NCBI GenBank assembly: GCA_902727945.1
Contig: CACVAV010000145.1
Coordinates: forward strand, 1 to 7,187
DNA length: 7,187 nucleotides
Source: an uncultured Thiotrichaceae bacterium
Lineage (GTDB): Bacteria > Pseudomonadota > Gammaproteobacteria > Thiotrichales > Thiotrichaceae
Direction: 5' to 3'
The notes beneath the pieces were generated by a model. That model saw only the letters and a program-made list of their open reading frames with translations. It was not told the origin of the DNA and made no database searches. Below are positions 1 through 6,981 of the stretch, piece after piece. Within the stretch, counting starts at the first letter, position 1. Every line of letters starts with the position of its first letter. Made by a program: the position numbers and the translations under genes.

Positions 1-309
1 GCCCGCGCTAAAGGACTCGGTGAAGTAAAAATACTGAGGCGTTATCCGCTACGCATCTCACTGAACTTTTTTATTGCTGACATTGGAAACATCTTACCCG
101 GCATTATTTCAGGTGCCGAGATTGTCGCCGTCGTTTTATCACTCCCTACTACCGGCCCCTTATTGCTTGCAGCCCTACAGACTCAGGACATGTATCTGGC
201 CGGTTCATTTCTGATGTTTATGGCCATATTAACCGTCGTAGGGGTGCTGCTTTCCGATATCGCATTAGCGATGCTTGATCCACGTATCCGTATTCAGGGG
301 CATCAATAA
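1..309 (+). CDS. ABC transporter permease, DppB/OppB type (3' part only)
   Basis: The reading frame is open from the first base to a TAA at 307-309, giving the last 102 residues of an inner-membrane permease. The fragment starts inside the cytoplasmic coupling loop that contacts the ATPase (ARAKGLGEVKILRRYPLR, residues 1-18 of the fragment). A hydrophobic stretch with the typical ILPGIISGAEIVAVV sequence follows, then a periplasmic LPTTGPLLLAALQTQD segment. The last helix leads to the LLSDIALAMLDPRIR tail that is characteristic of the DppB/OppB/NikB family. In that family this protein pairs with a DppC-type permease to import peptides, nickel or related solutes. The next gene is exactly such a partner and overlaps by one base. 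The substrate cannot be told from this fragment. The family call is secure; the 5' end lies outside the window. Confidence 0.93.
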   Translation, partial: ARAKGLGEVKILRRYPLRISLNFFIADIGNILPGIISGAEIVAVVLSLPTTGPLLLAALQTQDMYLAGSFLMFMAILTVVGVLLSDIALAMLDPRIRIQGHQ

Positions 310-1466
310 TGAATAGTACTGAACATTGGGTATCAGACAAACCTTTTAACCCTGATCAGGCAACCGAGCTGACGCCGGAACAGGAGAAAGTTTATTTCGC
401 CTCACAATGGCGCTTAATGTGGTGGAAGTTCAAGAAGCACAAACTAGCAATGGCATCAGGTATTTTCCTGCTGGCTATGTACACAATGATTCTGTTTGTG
501 GAGTTCATTTCCCCCTACGAATTACAGACCCGTCATACACAGTACATATATTCACCCCCTCAATCGGTACACTTATTCGACGAATCAGGCAAATTCCGAG
601 GCCCCTTTGTCTACGGCTGGAAACAGACCATGGACATGGACACCCTGATGCGCACTTATACTGAAGATAAAAGTAAAATCTACCCGGTGAAGTTTTTCCA
701 TCGCGGCGAAGATTATGAACTAATGGGATTAGTCTCGGGGAATCTACACCTGTTTGGTGTTGAAGGTGCCGGCAAAATCTTTCTGCTCGGCACCGACCGG
801 CTAGGGCGCGATATGTTCTCACGCATTGTTCATGGTGCGCGCATATCACTCACTATCGGCCTGTTAGGGATTACCGTTAGCTTTACACTCGGATTATTAC
901 TGGGCGGGATGGCCGGTTATTACGGCGGCTGGATCGATAATCTGGTGCAACGCATGACAGAGATCATCCGCTCTTTCCCTGAACTCCCGCTGTGGATGGC
1001 TCTATCTGCCCTACTCCCTGTTAACTGGAGTCCACTCTGGATATTTTTTGGCATTACGGTGATTCTGGCAATGCTCGACTGGACCGGACTGGCGCGCGCA
1101 GTGAGATCCAAATTAATGTCATTGCGTGAGGAGGATTACGCCTCTGCTGCTGTTCTGATGGGCGCAAAACCGAAAAGAATTATTGTCCGCCACCTGTTAC
1201 CCGGCTTTTTCAGCCATTTAATTGCATCGGCCACACTGAGCATTCCTGCGATGATTCTGGGTGAAACCGCACTGTCTTTCCTCGGATTAGGTTTACGCCC
1301 GCCCATTACCAGTTGGGGCGTCTTACTGAATGAGGCGCAAAACATCAATATCGTCGCCATTTACCCCTGGCTGATCTTGCCTGTCGTGCCAGTGATTCTC
1401 GTTATCCTCGCATTCAACTTTCTTGGTGACGGACTTCGTGATGCCGCAGACCCTTACAAGCATTAG
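309..1466 (+). CDS. ABC transporter permease, DppC/OppC type, with long periplasmic insert
   Basis: This 385-residue inner-membrane protein is the second permease of a peptide/nickel-class ABC importer. Its ATG (309-311) overlaps the preceding TAA, and an AGGGG ribosome site lies 8 bases upstream, so the start is well supported. An OppC-like N-terminal region (about 30-45) precedes TM1 (about 46-66). The conserved GTDRLGRDMFSRIVHGARIS block (161-180) leads into the transport domain, whose helices lie near 181-204, 226-238, 243-260, 302-325 and 353-373. The EAA coupling loop is at about 274-300 (EEDYASAAVLMGAKPKR, then RHLLPG). The C-terminus FLGDGLRDAADP is typical of the family. Most DppC proteins are near 300 residues; here the extra length lies mainly in a hydrophilic periplasmic loop of about 90 residues between TM1 and the GTD block. 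The cognate ATPase and binding protein are not seen and would lie upstream or elsewhere. Substrate unknown. Confidence 0.93.
   Translation: MNSTEHWVSDKPFNPDQATELTPEQEKVYFASQWRLMWWKFKKHKLAMASGIFLLAMYTMILFVEFISPYELQTRHTQYIYSPPQSVHLFDESGKFRGPFVYGWKQTMDMDTLMRTYTEDKSKIYPVKFFHRGEDYELMGLVSGNLHLFGVEGAGKIFLLGTDRLGRDMFSRIVHGARISLTIGLLGITVSFTLGLLLGGMAGYYGGWIDNLVQRMTEIIRSFPELPLWMALSALLPVNWSPLWIFFGITVILAMLDWTGLARAVRSKLMSLREEDYASAAVLMGAKPKRIIVRHLLPGFFSHLIASATLSIPAMILGETALSFLGLGLRPPITSWGVLLNEAQNINIVAIYPWLILPVVPVILVILAFNFLGDGLRDAADPYKH
1431..1443 (+). promoter_or_regulatory. Ribosome binding site and start choice for the MscS-family gene
   Basis: GGA at 1431-1433 lies 7 bases before the ATG at 1441, inside the last codons of the permease gene. 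The same frame is open further upstream, with TTG at 1423 and GTG at 1426 and 1438. Starting at 1441 places a basic, then hydrophobic signal peptide right at the N-terminus. I therefore prefer 1441 over the longer TTG start, which would add six residues and gives no better ribosome site. GTG 1438 cannot be excluded and would change the protein by only one residue. Confidence 0.55.
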
Positions 1467-3771
1467 ACAACTCACAAAAAAATTTCTATTAACCTTCTTA
1501 CTCGCCAGCCTGCTGTCAATCTTCATGACAGTGACAGCAGGTGCTGCGGATCTTCCTGGTATAAAAAGCCAGACCACTACGTCCGCTAACGAAGGTACCG
1601 TTACAACAAACCCGCTTGATTCTCCTGAAGCGGTGCAGAGCATGGTATCCCGCCTTTCTGACAAAGAAGTGCGCGAAATACTGCTGCAACGTCTGGAAAC
1701 TGATGCAAAAGCAAAGCAAGCCGGGACAACGGCTGATGGCTCCGGAGGGGTCACAGCTTTTATCACCAGTTGGGCACGGGGCGTTTATAAATCAACAGCC
1801 ATCGCATTAAGCGTCACTCCGGATATGTACACCATCCAGAAACGTGTCATCAATACGTTTATCTTTAACCAGGGCGAAGCAGGTATTTTACGTGCTCTTG
1901 TCGTGCTGGCACTAGCGCTCATACTGGGTTTAATCGCTGAAAAGGGTATAACCTTATTCACCCGACAATGGCGTGAACGTATCGCTCACCCGATTGATCC
2001 TGACTCCTATCGGGAGTCTCTCAGGTTACTGGGCTTACGTTTTGTGCTGGATATGATCGGACTGGTCACATTCATTATTGTCACTGTCATTGTTATCCAA
2101 ACCATGCAATCAGAAACCTCAGATGATTTCAGTTTTCTGGTGCTGAACCACCTGATCTTTCTCCCGAGACTGATGCTGGCCATCTTACGTTTTCTGCTCG
2201 CACCCACCCGTCCGGAATTACGCATTGTGCATTGTAATGACGAAACAGCACACTTTCTCAATCGTCACCTGTTTGGATTTGCACTACTGATGGGCCTGTC
2301 ATCGGCGTGGTTGACATTCAATCGTATGAACGGCTCAGAAGCCGGGGAATTGCGACTCGGCTATTGGCTAAGCCTGGCAAGACACTTTTATGTGATTTAT
2401 ATCGCCTGGCATGCCCGCACCGGATTAACGGAAATGCTGTCAGGCTGGGATCAGACTGACAAGGCGACAACAGGTACCATCGCAAAGTTATATCCGGGCT
2501 TTCTGATGTTTATGAGTGTTTTCTTATGGCTGACAGTCGAAAAAATTGTCTCGCTGCATGCTTTTGAATTACTCAAATATCATCCACACACCACTACCTT
2601 GTTACTCATGCTGTTCATTCCTGTCTTCGATACTATTATCCGAACGGCAGTCACTTATATGTTCCCTCCCATGTCCGGCAGCGGCGAAGTTGCCACTAAC
2701 GCCTACTTATCCGCTAAAAGCAGCTATATCCGCATTGGCCGGGTGCTGCTGTTTGGTATTGCGTTATTCATCATTGCCTTTGTCTGGCAAATCCGGCCAC
2801 ATGACCTCGCAGCAAGAGGCGTGGGTAATAATATTGCCAGCGATATGATCCGTTTTATGATCATACTCTCTGTTGGTTATCTGGTTTGGGAAGTTGTCAC
2901 TTTATGGATTAACCGCAAACTGGCAGCCGAACAGACAGCAGCTGGCATGGACATCCGTTCAGAAGAACCTGGTGGCGAAGGTGGCGGGGCCGGTTCATCG
3001 CGCTTGTCTACCATTTTGCCGCTAATGCGCTTTACCTTGCAGACTACTATTGTGATCATGACGATCCTGATCGCCTTTAGTAATATCGGAATCAATATTA
3101 CACCCCTGCTGGCCGGTGCGGGTGTCGTGGGTATTGCCGTTGGCTTTGGTGCGCAAAAACTGGTACAGGATATTTTTTCAGGGATCTTCTTCCTGATCGA
3201 TGATGCCTTCCGCGCCGGAGAATATATCTCTATTGAAGGCACACTGGGAACAGTGGAACAGATCTCGCTGCGCTCTATGCAACTACGCCATCATCGTGGG
3301 GCGGTGCATACGATTCCCTATAGTGAAATCCCAAAACTTACCAATTTTTCCCGTGACTGGGTGATTATGAAATTGAGATTCACGGTGCCGTTTGATACAG
3401 ATTTAAACAAAGTGAAAAAAATCTTTAAACAAATCGGCAAAGAGATGATGGATGTGCCAGAATTTAAAGAAGATTTCCTGCAACCCTTCAAGTCTCAGGG
3501 CGTACTGGAGGTCAATGACGTCGGTATTGTCATCAGAGGGAAATTCATGGCAAAACCGGGCACCCAGTTCATGATCCGCAAAGAGCTGTATAACCGGGTA
3601 CAGAAAAACTTCGATGAAAATGGCATCCAATTTGCCAGAAAAGAAGTAAGAGTTAAATTAGATGCTGACGATAAAACCAATCTCAGCGAAGAACAAAAAA
3701 CACAAATTGCCGGAGCTGCGGCAGATAACGCACAGGAAGAAGTACAAGCACAGGAAAGGCCAAAAAACTGA
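1441..3771 (+). CDS. Large MscS-family mechanosensitive channel, YbiO-like architecture
   Basis: This 776-residue protein (from the ATG at 1441) is an inner-membrane channel that would open under membrane tension and release solutes during osmotic downshock. A signal peptide covers about residues 1-35, with a likely AGA/AD cleavage. A roughly 110-residue extracytoplasmic segment follows. Membrane helices lie near 149-167, 203-220, 234-253, 276-292, 311-325, 351-367, 383-400, 433-450, 468-490 and 526-546. The pore helix is about 552-580 (TPLLAGAGVVGIAVGFGAQK), followed by QDIFSGIFFLIDDAFRAGEY and the beta domain (about 590-660). The alpha/beta vestibule ends near 745, before a charged tail. 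A glycine-rich loop (GGEGGGAGSS, 511-520) precedes the MscS core. The signal peptide, the DLPG segment followed by a Thr-rich stretch, and the helix count resemble E. coli YbiO, from memory. The gene overlaps the upstream permease by 26 bases, so the two are probably co-transcribed; a functional link to the importer is only inferred. Confidence 0.92.
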   Translation: MPQTLTSIRQLTKKFLLTFLLASLLSIFMTVTAGAADLPGIKSQTTTSANEGTVTTNPLDSPEAVQSMVSRLSDKEVREILLQRLETDAKAKQAGTTADGSGGVTAFITSWARGVYKSTAIALSVTPDMYTIQKRVINTFIFNQGEAGILRALVVLALALILGLIAEKGITLFTRQWRERIAHPIDPDSYRESLRLLGLRFVLDMIGLVTFIIVTVIVIQTMQSETSDDFSFLVLNHLIFLPRLMLAILRFLLAPTRPELRIVHCNDETAHFLNRHLFGFALLMGLSSAWLTFNRMNGSEAGELRLGYWLSLARHFYVIYIAWHARTGLTEMLSGWDQTDKATTGTIAKLYPGFLMFMSVFLWLTVEKIVSLHAFELLKYHPHTTTLLLMLFIPVFDTIIRTAVTYMFPPMSGSGEVATNAYLSAKSSYIRIGRVLLFGIALFIIAFVWQIRPHDLAARGVGNNIASDMIRFMIILSVGYLVWEVVTLWINRKLAAEQTAAGMDIRSEEPGGEGGGAGSSRLSTILPLMRFTLQTTIVIMTILIAFSNIGINITPLLAGAGVVGIAVGFGAQKLVQDIFSGIFFLIDDAFRAGEYISIEGTLGTVEQISLRSMQLRHHRGAVHTIPYSEIPKLTNFSRDWVIMKLRFTVPFDTDLNKVKKIFKQIGKEMMDVPEFKEDFLQPFKSQGVLEVNDVGIVIRGKFMAKPGTQFMIRKELYNRVQKNFDENGIQFARKEVRVKLDADDKTNLSEEQKTQIAGAAADNAQEEVQAQERPKN

Positions 3772-3800
3772 GCCATACCTGCCTGACTTGTTCCCGGGCA

Positions 3801-3819
3801 TGGAAGTTTGCGACTTCCA
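3801..3819 (+). other. Perfect 7-bp hairpin in the 72-base gap between the MscS and glycosyltransferase genes
   Basis: TGGAAGT (3801-3807) and ACTTCCA (3813-3819) are exact inverted repeats around a 5-base loop, TTGCG. The hairpin begins 29 bases after the MscS stop codon and ends 24 bases before the next start. No run of T follows, so it does not look like an intrinsic terminator. It could be an mRNA processing or stability element, or a weak attenuator that sets different expression levels for the transport and glycan modules. The rest of the gap (3772-3843) contains a CCCGGG palindrome at 3793-3798 and the next gene's ribosome site. I see no convincing -35/-10 pair. Confidence 0.45.
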
Positions 3820-3831
3820 CAGTAAACAACT

Positions 3832-3846
3832 AAAGGCTTTATTGTG
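3832..3846 (+). promoter_or_regulatory. Ribosome binding site supporting a GTG start
   Basis: AAAGG at 3832-3836 lies 7 bases before GTG 3844, a normal spacing. The next in-frame ATG (3874) falls at residue 11, at the first beta strand just before the GxGHxRR motif, with no comparable ribosome site. The GTG start is therefore preferred. Confidence 0.6.
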
Positions 3847-6228
3847 ACTCAAAAACCGGATAGCTGTCGTTTAATGATTTACAGCCATGATTCTTTCGGA
3901 TTAGGGCATTTAAGACGCTGCCGGGCTATTGCCCATGCGTTGGTCGATGCTTATAAAGGCTTGTCCGTTCTCATTCTGACCGGCTCGCCGATCATTGGCC
4001 AGTTTGACTTTAAAGCCCGTGTTGACTTTGTGCGCATCCCCGGCATTATTAAACTTCACAACGGTAGCTATACCTCATTAGCTCTGCATATTGATCTCGA
4101 AGACACACTGGCGTTACGCGAATCCATTATTCACCATACGGCACGCGTCTTCGCGCCGGATATTTTTCTGGTGGATAAAGAACCAACAGGACTGCAAGGC
4201 GAGGTTCTGAGTACACTTAAAATGCTCAAAACCACCGATACCCTCGCCATTCTTGGGCTACGGGACGTTATGGATGATCCGCAATTACTTGAAAAAGAGT
4301 GGGAGCGCAAAGATGCCTGGCCTGCATTGGAGTCACTTTATGATGAGCTATGGATTTATGGCCCCGAAATTATGGGTAACCCGCTAGAAGGCATATCCCG
4401 CACAGCATTAGTGCAGCATAAAATGCACTTCACGGGATTCCTACAGCGCTTTTTACCGGAAAATATTGATGAATCCAGTATCGATATTCCTGAGCAGCCT
4501 TATGTTTTAGTCACCTCCGGCGGTGGTGGTGATGGTATCGATATGGTGGACTGGGTACTGAGAGCTTATGAAAACAGCCACCTCCCCGAACCGGCCTTAA
4601 TCGTACTGGGGCCGTTTATGGGTGCAACAGAACGCTACGAATTTATGCAGCGTGCTGAAAAACTGGAGCAGGTGAGCATGATTACCTTCTCACCGAATCT
4701 GGAGTATCTGTTATTTAACGCCAAGGCCATTGTCGCGATGGGTGGCTATAACACTTTTTGTGAAATTCTGTCTTTCGACAAGCCTGCCTTGATTATTCCA
4801 CGCTCAAAGCCCCGCAAAGAACAACTTATCCGGGCGACCAAAGCGAAAGCATTAAACCTGGTATCAATGATTGATCCGGCAGAGGGCAGAGAAACGGATA
4901 AAATGATCAGCGCCCTCAGGGTATTATCAAAGCAGCCCTCACCCTCACTGGCTACTTATGAAGAGTATATTTCCGGTCTGGACAAAATCACCCAACGTTT
5001 CTCACAACTAACCGGTCTTAATATGCCTGACTCACATAAAAAAGCTTCACTCCCAAACATGGACGTCTCTGACTCCCACAGTCAATCAAAACCGCCCAAG
5101 GTGCTATTTTATGTGCAGTATCTATTGGGTATTGGTCACGTGCGTCGTGCGGCTTTAGTGGCCAGAAACATGACGGAACAGGGGTTTGATGTGCATGTCA
5201 TTTTTGGCGGCATACCGGTGCCGGAAATTGATTTTGCGCCTGCGAGCGTACACTACCTGATGCCGCTTAAAAGTGCTGATGCCAACTTTTCCACACTGGC
5301 TGATGAGCACGGGCAGATCGTCTCTGATGCTTATAAGGAAAAGCGCTGCCAACAATTACTGGGGATTGCAGCAGACCTCCAACCCGATATTGTGCTCACA
5401 GAAACCTATCCGTTTGGCCGCCGCCAAATGCGCTTTGAATTGATCCCTTTACTGGATTGGACGCAAGCCCAGTCACCCCGGCCCTTAGTTATCAGCTCCA
5501 TTCGTGACATCCTGCAACGCCGTAAGGAAAAGCGGGAACAGGAAAGCATTGATCTTAGTGAAACTTACTATGACAAAGTACTGGTACATGGCGACGCTGC
5601 TTTTACGCCTTTAATTGACAGCTTCCCACCCGCAGAAAAAATCTTAAGTAAAATAGGTTATAGCGGTTACGTTTGCCCTCCCCCACCTGCGCTCAGCAAC
5701 GAACGCAGCGGTATAGTGGCTTCCGTCGGCGGTGGTAGTATTGGTTATGAATTACTGGAAGCCGCGCTGGCACTCTACCGTTCAGGTTATGCGGCTGATG
5801 AGCAGTGGTGTTTCATGACCGGCCCTAATATGCCGTCTGAACTCGCCGAATACCTGCATTCCTGTGCAGACTCCCGGCTCACCGTTTTACGCATGGCTAC
5901 CGACTTTGTCGAACGACTGGCTAAAGCGAAACTCTCAATATCGCTGGGTGGCTACAATACGACAATGGACATTATTCAAACCGGCGTGCCTTCGGTGATG
6001 ATGCCTTTTGAAGGTGAGGAAGAAACCGAACAACTGGAGCGGGCGCAGATGTTATCTGACGCCGGACGGATTCATCTGGTGCGCCAGTGTGACCTGAATC
6101 CTGAAACACTGAAAAACGCTATGGAAAGCGCTTTGCACAATGAAACCGCCATGCCGGTTATCGATACCGAAGGTGCAGCAAATAGTCCTAAACTGATCCG
6201 GGAATGGTGGACAAAACATCATGGCTGA
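3844..6228 (+). CDS. Tandem double glycosyltransferase (two MurG/COG4671-like GT-B units fused)
   Basis: This 794-residue protein has no signal peptide or membrane helix, so it is probably cytosolic or membrane-associated. It contains two full-length GT-B-like units in tandem. Unit 1 (about 8-390) begins RLMIYSHDSFGLGHLRRC with GxGHxRR at 19-25, has a TSGGGGDG loop at 224-231 and ends its nucleotide-sugar region with GGYNTFCE (300-307). Unit 2 (about 419-790) repeats the order: LLGIGHVRR (427-435), SVGGGSIG (627-634), GGYNTTMD (702-709). Corresponding motifs are about 402-410 residues apart. A polar linker (about 394-418) joins the units, without a stop codon or a good internal ribosome site. 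The Gly-rich N-terminal loop and GGxxTxxE-like motif recall MurG/GT28 enzymes that use nucleotide sugars; the motif's final acid is Glu in unit 1 and Asp in unit 2. Donor and acceptor are unknown. The gene overlaps a deacetylase gene by 8 bases, which supports glycan synthesis. Confidence 0.82.
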   Translation: MTQKPDSCRLMIYSHDSFGLGHLRRCRAIAHALVDAYKGLSVLILTGSPIIGQFDFKARVDFVRIPGIIKLHNGSYTSLALHIDLEDTLALRESIIHHTARVFAPDIFLVDKEPTGLQGEVLSTLKMLKTTDTLAILGLRDVMDDPQLLEKEWERKDAWPALESLYDELWIYGPEIMGNPLEGISRTALVQHKMHFTGFLQRFLPENIDESSIDIPEQPYVLVTSGGGGDGIDMVDWVLRAYENSHLPEPALIVLGPFMGATERYEFMQRAEKLEQVSMITFSPNLEYLLFNAKAIVAMGGYNTFCEILSFDKPALIIPRSKPRKEQLIRATKAKALNLVSMIDPAEGRETDKMISALRVLSKQPSPSLATYEEYISGLDKITQRFSQLTGLNMPDSHKKASLPNMDVSDSHSQSKPPKVLFYVQYLLGIGHVRRAALVARNMTEQGFDVHVIFGGIPVPEIDFAPASVHYLMPLKSADANFSTLADEHGQIVSDAYKEKRCQQLLGIAADLQPDIVLTETYPFGRRQMRFELIPLLDWTQAQSPRPLVISSIRDILQRRKEKREQESIDLSETYYDKVLVHGDAAFTPLIDSFPPAEKILSKIGYSGYVCPPPPALSNERSGIVASVGGGSIGYELLEAALALYRSGYAADEQWCFMTGPNMPSELAEYLHSCADSRLTVLRMATDFVERLAKAKLSISLGGYNTTMDIIQTGVPSVMMPFEGEEETEQLERAQMLSDAGRIHLVRQCDLNPETLKNAMESALHNETAMPVIDTEGAANSPKLIREWWTKHHG

Positions 6229-6970
6229 CTGGCAGGCAATCGACGAAGAACTCTCGCATTGGTCACACCCCGCTGAACTGTGGTGGCGTGATGATGATGC
6301 GATTGCAAATACGCCGGAACTGCAATTAATTATTGCACACAGCGAGCAGTATGCTATTCCATTACACCTGGCCGTCATTCCGGGGCATTTAGAAACTTCC
6401 TTAGTAGACGAGTTGGCAGCACGCCATCAGGTCTATGCTTTGCAACATGGTTTGAGCCATCAGAATCATGCCCGTCCGCAGCAGCGTAAAATTGAAATGG
6501 GTGGTGCACAATCCCAGGCTGAACTGCAACAAAAATTAAGTGACGCACGGCTAAAGCTTTCCGGGCAGTTCGGAGACAACTATCTGGATATTCTGGTGCC
6601 ACCCTGGAATAGAATTGAAGATCCGGTACGAGCCGTATTACCCGAAATAGGCTACCAACGCCTCTCTATTCTTGGCTCCCCAAACACAGCCAGCATTATT
6701 CCCGAAGTAAATGTGCATATCGATATTATCGACTGGAAACAGCATAGTTTTGTCGGGGAAGAACAGGTGTTAAACGCTTTATTAGACAACCTGCGGAGAC
6801 GGCGTATTGATAACATCTATAACAAAGAACCCACTGGGCTGATGACCCATCATCTGCAACATGACCAGGCTTGTACCGACTTTCTGGCACGTTTTTTTGC
6901 TGATTGCGCGACCCGCAAAACACTAAAATGGATCGGTGGTTCTCAGCTACTGCAAGCTCATCACCCATAG
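6221..6970 (+). CDS. NodB-like polysaccharide deacetylase family protein, cytosolic
   Basis: This 249-residue protein belongs to the NodB-homology (carbohydrate esterase 4-like) superfamily, whose members remove acetyl groups from N-acetylated sugars. The family motifs appear in order: an acidic WWRDDDA (D24-D26), a metal-binding HGLSH (H76 and H80, an H-x3-H pattern), PPWNR (127-131) in the place of the usual RxPY motif, and THH (209-211) in the place of the late catalytic histidine. The domain is compact and fills almost the whole protein. No signal peptide or membrane anchor is visible, so it should act in the cytoplasm, unlike most secreted family members. The ATG at 6221 overlaps the previous stop by 8 bases (ATGGCTGA), with GGTGGA 9 bases upstream, which implies translational coupling to the double glycosyltransferase. 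The substrate is inferred to be a sugar intermediate made by the neighbouring enzymes. Activity is not certain because the motif variants are divergent. Confidence 0.8.
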   Translation: MADWQAIDEELSHWSHPAELWWRDDDAIANTPELQLIIAHSEQYAIPLHLAVIPGHLETSLVDELAARHQVYALQHGLSHQNHARPQQRKIEMGGAQSQAELQQKLSDARLKLSGQFGDNYLDILVPPWNRIEDPVRAVLPEIGYQRLSILGSPNTASIIPEVNVHIDIIDWKQHSFVGEEQVLNALLDNLRRRRIDNIYNKEPTGLMTHHLQHDQACTDFLARFFADCATRKTLKWIGGSQLLQAHHP

Positions 6971-6981
6971 AAAATGGAATT

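Noticed and set aside
1323..1766. Antisense frame of 147 codons across the permease/MscS junction
   Set aside because: It lies opposite two well-supported genes, has no recognisable domain and no ribosome site that I can see. It is a shadow of the real frames.
2877..3242. Antisense frame of 121 codons opposite the MscS core
   Set aside because: The region opposite encodes the strongly conserved pore helix, and the antisense protein is a Pro/Ser/Ile-rich complement without family features.
3801..3819. Intrinsic terminator after the MscS gene
   Set aside because: The stem is only 7 bp with moderate GC and is followed by CAGTAAAC rather than a T run. It is kept only as a hairpin of unknown role.
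3662..3847. A 61-codon lysine-rich reading frame that crosses the end of the MscS gene and the gap, its TGA overlapping the GTG start of the glycosyltransferase gene
   Set aside because: The stop/start overlap is tempting, but most of the frame overlaps the MscS tail, no convincing ribosome site precedes its ATG, and the composition looks like an out-of-frame reading of A-rich codons.
5023..6228. Second half of the double glycosyltransferase as a separate gene starting at the internal ATG
   Set aside because: The frame is continuous with no stop codon or frameshift, and there is no good Shine-Dalgarno sequence before the internal ATG codons.
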